Assembly (NCBI GenBank): GCA_021030915.1
Contig: JAGEMR010000015.1
Coordinates: 62,001 to 126,000, forward strand
Source: Astrothelium macrocarpum
Taxonomy: Eukaryota; Ascomycota; Dothideomycetes; Trypetheliales; Trypetheliaceae
Direction: 5' to 3'
Length of the DNA stretch: 64,000 bases
Shown here: positions 58,110 through 64,000 of the stretch, in pieces
How positions within the stretch are numbered: position 1 is the stretch's first letter
Layout: each line of letters opens with the position of its first letter
The notes under the pieces: generated by a model
What the model was told of the DNA's origin: nothing
Database searches by the model: none
Seen by the model: the letters and a program-made list of their open reading frames with translations, nothing else
Program-made: the position numbers and the translations under genes

Positions 58110-60216
58110 CTAACTCAGACTGGCATTGTGAAGCCGCTTAGCAATGCGTTCTCCATCACCATGAACATAGGATGCCGTGCCGTATGCATTCGTGTTATTT
58201 GCGAATGGTGACGGACGCTTGGGGGGGCGCTCACCGCTTTCTTGCAAGATTGTAATCAGTGTCGCCCAACCAGGCGAGTGTTGCAAGTGCATTTTGTCTG
58301 CATTATCCTGCACCGTGGCTATCCGACAGAGTACAGCGAATTCATCCTGGTGAAGTTAGTGTGTCAATGAAACATCTTCCATCGAACTTTTTATTAATGA
58401 TACGAGCGCATGCATGACCTGAGGAGATGAGGAACTTGAGTGATAATATCAGCTTACCTTGCTCAATATACCCAAGCCATGTATAAAACAAAGCAAATGA
58501 AAGTCGGAAACTTTGTTGCCTGCATCGCCTTCAAGTCTTGCACCCAATCTTCCGTTGATATCTAATGATTTTGCCAAAGTTCTTGGCTCCTGGCTTTGAC
58601 CCAAAACCTCCCGATTCTCTACTGGAAAACCACTCGATAATGCATTCGCCTGCGTGAACGCCGGTTTGGATACGGTTGGAAAACCATGAGTGAGTGTGAC
58701 ATACAGATACTCTACCGGAAAACTCGGCTTGGCTTCTTCCTGAACGTTGGCACCATATTCGTTGATCTTCCGGTAAAAGACTTCTGGAATATATCTTATC
58801 CGGCCCAAGTCCTTGTCTTCTTCCTCGTTTTGTACAAGCATCAGGCCAGGATCTGCACATGGCTCGACGATATCGGCTCGTACCATTTCAACGGCAGAGT
58901 TCGAGGCTTGATATGCGGAAATGCCGATCTGGCCTTGTTCATCTCCACTCACAATGCACGTGACAAAATTGGAGCCGAAGCGGCCTGTGTCGCTCCATTT
59001 TGTAGGACGAGGATATTTTGCTTGATACCTCGCGGCAAAAACAACTTCGAGAGAGGCTAGGAAATAACTGTCGATATGCCGTTTGCATACGACGGCGCCG
59101 TCACCGGCTCCGGCATCCATCAGGTCGGTGAAAATAATCCCGACGCGTTGCATTCCACAAAGACTTGCCACTTCATCGATATCCCCCTCGTTTGCCCACT
59201 CGTTCAAAGAAACACCGTCGACCTCGTCGATTTGCGGGGGTTCATAAATTGCTTCGACGACAGCTTTGGTACCGAGAGGCACTTCCGGGTACTCTTCGTA
59301 GCGTCCATACAAGAATCCGAGACGCTGACATGCTGATGTCCGCCAGAAGTCAAGGAGGGTATTGATGAGATTCGGAGAAGCGAACTCGACATGGTCAACC
59401 ATGCGAAAAGGTTGCGGCTGAAGCGAGATAGCTGAAGGTTGACATTTGGAGCATATGCCTGCCGGGAAAGGCTTATGACCTGACGGACAGTCGGGACGGA
59501 CGCGATAGAAGGGCTCAGAGAGAGGCGGCATGTATGAAGATCCCAGCTCTGGCTTATTCTTGCCTTGATTTATCTTCCGCAAATGGGCGTGGAAGGAAGC
59601 GTGTTTGATCTTCTTTTCTTCGAGATACTTGGGATCGTAAGGTTCAAGCGGCATGCAGTAGTCACACATGCCTTTTGGCCCATGCCTGCACATTTTGAGA
59701 TCGCGCGGTCGAATTATCTTCCCATCTTGCTTGTCCAACCGATCATCGAGAGGAGACTGTTGTACAACTTCCCACGGCCTACTGAGACGAGTCGGTGTAT
59801 CGCTGTTGTTCGGAGCGGCAAAGGGAAGGTTGTTTTCTGTTGATACCGGTGCTCCGTTGAGTCGTCTAGCATTTGTCGACGCGTCGGAGGTGTGTCCGTT
59901 CGTTGTAGCGGCCTGCTGCTTGTAGTCGATGAAGATTTGAGCCCCGTGTCTGCGCCTTGAATCAATACACTGCAGGAGCTTTGGATGAGATGGAGTGCTG
60001 GACATACTGCACACCGAGCTGCTCAAAGCTCGCATTCGCTAGACTGACAATCGTATGAGCTTCCGCACCGTGAGGTTTTGGGCTAATTGTAACCGAGGCA
60101 GGCTCGACATCTTTTGGAAGCTTCTCAATGACTTGAGGTAGTATGGATGCAATGCGATCTCGTGGATTTATGGTCAGCCGGAACTGACCATCACGACCCT
60201 GAAATCTGATGATCAT
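58110..60216 (-). CDS. npl4: Npl4, Cdc48/p97 ubiquitin-recruiting cofactor
   Basis: Works with Ufd1 to bring K48-ubiquitylated proteins to Cdc48 in ERAD, ribosome quality control and replisome unloading. Exons (minus) are 60216..60008, 58458..59949 and 58110..58346, giving 645 residues. Seen: an N-terminal ubiquitin-like UBX fold (IIRFQGRDGQFRLTINPRDR .. FEQLGVQ-HGAQIFIDYK, joined over intron 1); the zf-Npl4 (CRHGPKGMCDYCMPLEPYDP, then CPSGHKPFPAGICSKCQPSA); the MPN-like NPL4 domain (ACQRLGFLYGRYEEYPEVPL; MQRVGIIFTDL); and a C-terminal helix FHLLCFIHGLG-LSK over intron 2, then DEFAVLCRIATVQDNADKMH and GWATLITILQESGERPPKRP. A basic tail ends the protein. The intron 2 donor GTAAGC is strong. 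Divergent to SEC66. Confidence 0.95.
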
Positions 60217-60738
60217 GGTTGCGAGTAAGTAGGGCAGAGAAAGGGAAAGAGAGGGAGGGAGGAAGAGAGCGCTTGGACTGTATCACGAAGCCATTAAAGA
60301 GACAAGCGCGAGTAGGACAGTAGACGAGCGTCGTGGTATGGACGAGATCGAGGTCCCGTAAGCCAGGTATAGTCAGGGAACGGACTAGAAGGTTCGAGAG
60401 ATGAAGCAAATAAGGCGTAAGTGTAGCAAATAGGTAGGTAAGGTAGGTACCTAGCTGAGAGCACGGCTTTAAAGTACGAATGCGATTCACGTCACTCGAA
60501 GCATTACATAAGGTGGGCGAATTCTGCCGTTGGCGCCCGCCTTGACAGCCGGTTCGCAAGGTCCACCGTGTCTACATCTACATGCTATTGTAGCGACGCT
60601 TGCCTCTCGAAACCTGCGCTCGTTGTGTCCGGTATCACAACCTCTTTTCCGTCTCGATGAATCAGCTATCGCCGCTCATTTTGGACTTGCTCGTCATAGG
60701 CAATACCTGCATTTTGTGAACCCCATATTCCCCTCACA
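60217..60738. other. divergent promoter region of NPL4 and SEC66
   Basis: 522 bp. Purine-rich strand near the NPL4 start (GGGAAAGAGAGGGAGG at about 60241). A plus frame starting at 60530 is a shadow of SEC66. Confidence 0.5.
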
Positions 60739-61549
60739 ATGGTTGACTGGATCTCGCTCGCCATCCCTTTTGCCTACCTTGGAGTGCTTATTGGCTCCCT
60801 TGCAACCTTTTCTTCGCTCTATCGTAAGCGGAAAGCTAGTCGGGCCCTCTCCCTTGCGCCCTGGTTTCCGCCTCATCTCCAACGCAACATTTATCTTTCT
60901 TTGCTACACATTGAAGATAGTCCTGCACAACAAAGCGCCAATGCCGCGGCAGACAAACCTACAAAGGTGCCAGATAGTGTACTCAAAGCTGCACTGCTCA
61001 GAAGAGCGACCGAGGACGTCCATCGAATCATACAACTCAGGACGGCAAAGCAGGCGTTAAACACCCTCTTACAAAGAGGAAGTGTAGGCGATGATCTATG
61101 GCAGCAATTCCTTCGAGCAGAAAAGGAGACTGAGGCGGAGTTGCAGGATGTTGTTCAAGAGGTATACCATCCTGTCTTTGCTCCAATGTTTTCCATGATT
61201 CGACATAGCTAATCAATATTCCTACCAGGCCAATGCCTTTGCCGACAACTGGGGCCAGACAATCATTCAATCCGCTAATGCGATGGCTAACAATCAGGTG
61301 ATGCGTAAACGATTAGACGAAATTCAGTCGCAGCTCACGGCCGAGAAGGACTGGTGGGAGAGACGCAAGGCCGCCATACAGTCCGATTTCATGAAAGAAC
61401 TCGACGATGATGCAAAAATCAAGGACGAGAAGGAGAAAACTGAAAGAAAGAACAGCGACGACGACGCTGTCTTGGTCGAATCTGGTGGACCCACCAGCAC
61501 TTCCGGTGGCGGGCAAGGGAAGAGCGGAAAGAAAAAGGGCAAAAAGTAG
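60739..61549 (+). CDS. sec66: Sec66 (Sec71), subunit of the Sec62/63 post-translational translocon
   Basis: Non-essential subunit of the Sec63 complex, which helps post-translational import into the ER. Exons are 60739..61161 and 61229..61549, giving 247 residues; the 67-bp intron joins DVVQE-ANAFADNWGQTIIQ. Seen: a short lumenal N-terminus and one transmembrane helix (WISLAIPFAYLGVLIGSLAT); then FSSLYRKRKASRAL; APWFPPHLQRNIYLSLLHIE; LKAALLRRATEDVHRIIQLR; KQALNTLLQRGSVGDDLWQQ; and EKDWWERRKAAIQSDFMKEL. The C-terminal tail is acidic then Lys/Gly-rich (GKSGKKKGKK). It matches the fungal Sec66 family along its length. Confidence 0.94.
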
Positions 61550-63028
61550 AATGCTGCTCTTGCTCGTTTTGTCCATCGTCTTAGCCATAGAGGTTGTATA
61601 GTATAGGTAGTCTGCATTTCGTGGCGTTCAAGGCTTGTGAGCACCTTTTTAAGCCAAACACTATCAGCACATTTTGGCAGCATAGATAATCTCCATCGTC
61701 TTAACGTCCAAGCGTCATTTCACTTGGGCTCTCTGATGTAGCCCCAATGTGATCACATAGTGATCTACAATGTCCTTCCTCCGTAGTGCTCACTCGAACA
61801 TTACAAATGCTGGATTGCAAGCGATGATCGCAAATACGTCGGTGTCACTAGGGATTGCAGTAAGAAATGTTGTAGCCCACCCAAGTAATAAGTCGCCAGA
61901 CATCTTCCGAAGAGGATATCGATACGAGTGCGAGTCATTTAAAAGAACACCCCATATGTCGAACAGAGCTCACACGAATGCTACGATATTATATTATTGC
62001 GTCGAGGAGGAACTCTCTAAAGGGTGTTGAGTATATCATTTCTCTTGCAGCTTGTGACATTTCTAATTACTCCAACTAGTTATATTGTGGGCTTTGTCAT
62101 ATGTGATAAATAATGGTACTCACGACCGCGAGAGGTATAATCGCCATACGCTTCATAGGGAGGCCTTAGAACTGATAAACCAAAAAGTCTTGAGAGTCAT
62201 TTCTGAACAGACTTTTACAGATTCTAATTGCTCCAAATGGAATAGCATCCTCTCAATGAGGCGTGCGGCGATGACATCTTCCGTGCTTGCGAGCAACAAT
62301 CCTTATTGCAATTACTGGTGACTTGGGTATCTCTAGTTTTCGTTGGATTTCACATAATGTTCGCTTCCTGAACCACTCGCTGATTCCGTTGCACATAAGT
62401 TTCAATGCCGCTTCGGCATCGCAAACTGATTGAGTAGACGATCATATCTTCTTTGTCGCTCGGATAAACTTTGCTATTATCAAAAGTCCACGGGCATTCT
62501 GCTACTAAGCATTGATCCCTGCGCATCTTGATCGGCCCCTTTGCTCACTGTTCACTTGACCGATTCAACCTGCAAGAAAAGCCCCCCCCCCTTTTTTTTT
62601 TGGGACTGGAGATCCTTCTCAAGTTGGGATGTCAATCCGACCATCCGCCTGTTGAATTTCCTTGCCTTCGTCTCATCTCAGAGCACATCGGCATATCTAT
62701 ATTCGCTCGGAATTCGTTTGATCCCATTTCAGCCTTCGCAACGGGCTCTACTTCTTTTTGTAGGTACTTCATGTTCCAAAACTCGCTGATCCAGCTCACC
62801 ACTGTGCGGTACTTTCGATTTAAGAACGTGCGTAAGCACAGATAACACCAAATCCGTGTGATTGGGAAGGTGGTTCCCGTCTCCGTTCATGACCGAGAAT
62901 TTCGCATAGCTGCTTGGCTGAAGCATGAGTGGAGTCCTGGCACCGGGTCTTCTATGGCAGATCGGAAATTGTGGTTGGGAGACAATATCGTGCGAGTCTT
63001 TTCTCCGTCATGTACAGCATACCACAGT
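61550..63028. other. 1.5-kb region with unassigned frames and a C10/T10 homopolymer run
   Basis: No gene is recognised with confidence. Two plus frames (61770..62030 and 62085..62321) could be exons of one small protein, perhaps a degenerate fungal transcription-factor-type segment (HREALELINQKVLRV is reminiscent of 'H..EA..LIN..L'), but the match is weak. A run of C10 then T10 lies at 62582-62601. Minus frames at the right are KRE33 neighbours' shadows. Confidence 0.4.
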
Positions 63029-64000
63029 TCATCGTTTCCTTCCCTTTTTCTCTTTTCTCTCCCTCTCCTCTTCAGCTTCCTTAACGGCTTGCTCCACCGC
63101 CTCTCCCACCTTCCGTTTCCGTTCCCCTTTCGCCTTGCCACTTTTCACACTTACAACACCATTCCCTTTGCCTTCCCTTACTTGTCTTTCTGCATCATCC
63201 CAATTGGTTGCGTTATGAGCGGTAGCATACTGATTCAGGGCAAGGGCGTCGATCATAGCTCTCGCCTTTTCCTTTTGAACTCGATTGATCTCGTCGCTTC
63301 CTTCCTGAAGTTCTTCTTCGAGCGGCTGTGCTAGTGGAGTAAACGGCTTTTCCCGCGTAATGTCCTCGTTAATGACATTGACTCCATTGCGTTCGACTCC
63401 CAAGTCATGATCGTCAATCGTACCCTCATCCTCGCGAGGTATGTCTTTCCCCGCTTCCTCGGCCACTACAGAACGAAAGTATTGACTCACTTTGCGTATT
63501 ACCTTGACAAACATGGCAAGTAGCTGGCTGGTCTGTAGGCCAATCTCCTTCTCTACCTCCTCAAGAGTCTTTCTCTGCAGTCCAACCGCCAGTAGCAGGG
63601 CTTGCTGTACGCCCGTTAATCTAACACCGTGTTGCAGGCTGTCTGATGAAATAGATGACGACCTTATGCGCCCTGTAAAATAGAGCTGGGCAATCGAAGG
63701 CAGAAGATCAAGGATGACATGCCAATCCAGCATATTCGAAGCGTATGCGTCAAGCCTCTTGAGATCGAACGGTGAAAAGTTGGTATCCAAGTCCTCCTTT
63801 CCGAATCTGCAATTGTGCTTGGAGGCATCTGAGCTTGGATTCGTCCCATTCATACCATTTGCAATAGCTTCGTCAATGGCTAGCGCTGTAACCGAAGGAA
63901 ATGACCGAAAGGAGCCATAAGAGAGAAGTGATAAGAACCTTGCCTGGAAGTCTCGCGCAAATTCCGCAAGCCAATCAGGTTCATCTCTGATCTCGTTTAC
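63029..64000 (-). CDS. kre33: Kre33/NAT10 RNA cytidine acetyltransferase, C-terminal part (runs off the right edge)
   Basis: Acetylates cytidines of 18S rRNA and some tRNAs in the nucleolus, needed for small-subunit assembly. Only the last 323 residues are in the window; the gene continues upstream beyond 64000. The frame is open from base 64000 (VNEIRDEPDWLAEFARDFQA), through RFLSLLSYGSFRSFPSVTAL, then FSPFDLKRLDAYASNMLDWH, VILDLLPSIAQLYFTGRI, RLTGVQQALLLAVGLQRKTL and SQLLAMFVKVIRKVSQYFR, all as in the NAT10 C-terminal tRNA-binding domain. It ends in a Lys/Glu-rich tail with GKAKGERKRKVGEAV. The helicase and GNAT domains lie outside the window. Confidence 0.9.
   Translation of the reverse strand, partial: VNEIRDEPDWLAEFARDFQARFLSLLSYGSFRSFPSVTALAIDEAIANGMNGTNPSSDASKHNCRFGKEDLDTNFSPFDLKRLDAYASNMLDWHVILDLLPSIAQLYFTGRIRSSSISSDSLQHGVRLTGVQQALLLAVGLQRKTLEEVEKEIGLQTSQLLAMFVKVIRKVSQYFRSVVAEEAGKDIPREDEGTIDDHDLGVERNGVNVINEDITREKPFTPLAQPLEEELQEGSDEINRVQKEKARAMIDALALNQYATAHNATNWDDAERQVREGKGNGVVSVKSGKAKGERKRKVGEAVEQAVKEAEEERERKEKKGRKR

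Noticed and set aside
62582..62601. C10T10 run as an assembly error affecting a gene
   Set aside because: It is in intergenic DNA; no frame depends on its length.

Overview
This window is nuclear DNA of a filamentous ascomycete (Pezizomycotina). The protein-coding genes are broken by short introns, mostly about 50-110 bp, with GT..AG ends (two GC..AG). Many predicted proteins are typical fungal housekeeping types, and fungus-specific families are present (rhodopsin-domain 7TM proteins, DUF1746, fungal Ctr copper transporters). I cannot name the genus. I rebuilt exon structures by hand from reading frame, splice sites and family knowledge. Every multi-exon model given keeps frame and ends at a stop.

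Layout: 0.6-2.0 kb DUS2 (-); 3.1-4.4 kb rhodopsin-domain membrane protein (+); 4.4-7.0 kb gene-poor with a Ser/Thr-rich relic; 7.0-12.2 kb SNT2 chromatin regulator (-); 13.8-16.8 kb SNU114 (+); 17.2-18.7 kb ERG10 thiolase (-); 19.3-20.5 kb ARPC2 (-); 21.0-21.7 kb RPS13 (+); 22.0-22.7 kb SDC1/DPY30 (-); 23.6-24.6 kb and 25.9-27.0 kb two proteins of unknown role (+); 29.7-30.8 kb a second rhodopsin-domain protein (+); 31.3-32.5 kb RPC40 (-) divergent from 32.7-34.2 kb 49-kDa complex I subunit (+); 35.6-37.0 kb choline/ethanolaminephosphotransferase (-); 37.5-38.3 kb Ctr copper transporter (-) divergent from 38.6-39.3 kb 3-hydroxyanthranilate dioxygenase (+); 39.4-41.7 kb ORC3 (-); 42.9-44.6 kb GH27 alpha-galactosidase (+); 45.2-45.8 kb SnoaL-like protein (-); 46.9-47.9 kb G-patch protein (-); 48.4-49.5 kb Kv-beta-like aldo-keto reductase (+); 50.3-51.2 kb flavodoxin-like quinone reductase (-) with an in-frame post-stop extension; 52.2-53.8 kb F-box/LRR-like protein (-); 54.9-56.0 kb DSC4-like protein (-); 56.3-57.6 kb RFC2 (+); 58.1-60.2 kb NPL4 (-); 60.7-61.5 kb SEC66 (+); 63.0 kb to the edge KRE33/NAT10 C-terminus (-).

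Most genes are unrelated neighbours, often in divergent pairs with short shared promoter regions. No secondary-metabolite cluster, CRISPR array, rRNA, intact transposon or recognisable tRNA was seen. One loose functional theme is ER protein quality control at the right end: DSC4-like, NPL4 and SEC66.

The most striking observation is at the quinone reductase. Its stop is TGA followed by CTA, the known readthrough-promoting context. The frame then stays open for 86 codons, encoding a Gly/Ser/Thr/Ala-rich tail that ends in Cys-Ser-Ile-Leu, a CaaX prenylation box. This predicts a soluble form and a minor lipid-anchored form made by stop-codon readthrough. Other points of note are two GC-AG introns (ORC3, RPC40), a mitochondrial-type leader on the kynurenine-pathway dioxygenase, and an RDEL C-terminus on the secreted-type alpha-galactosidase.
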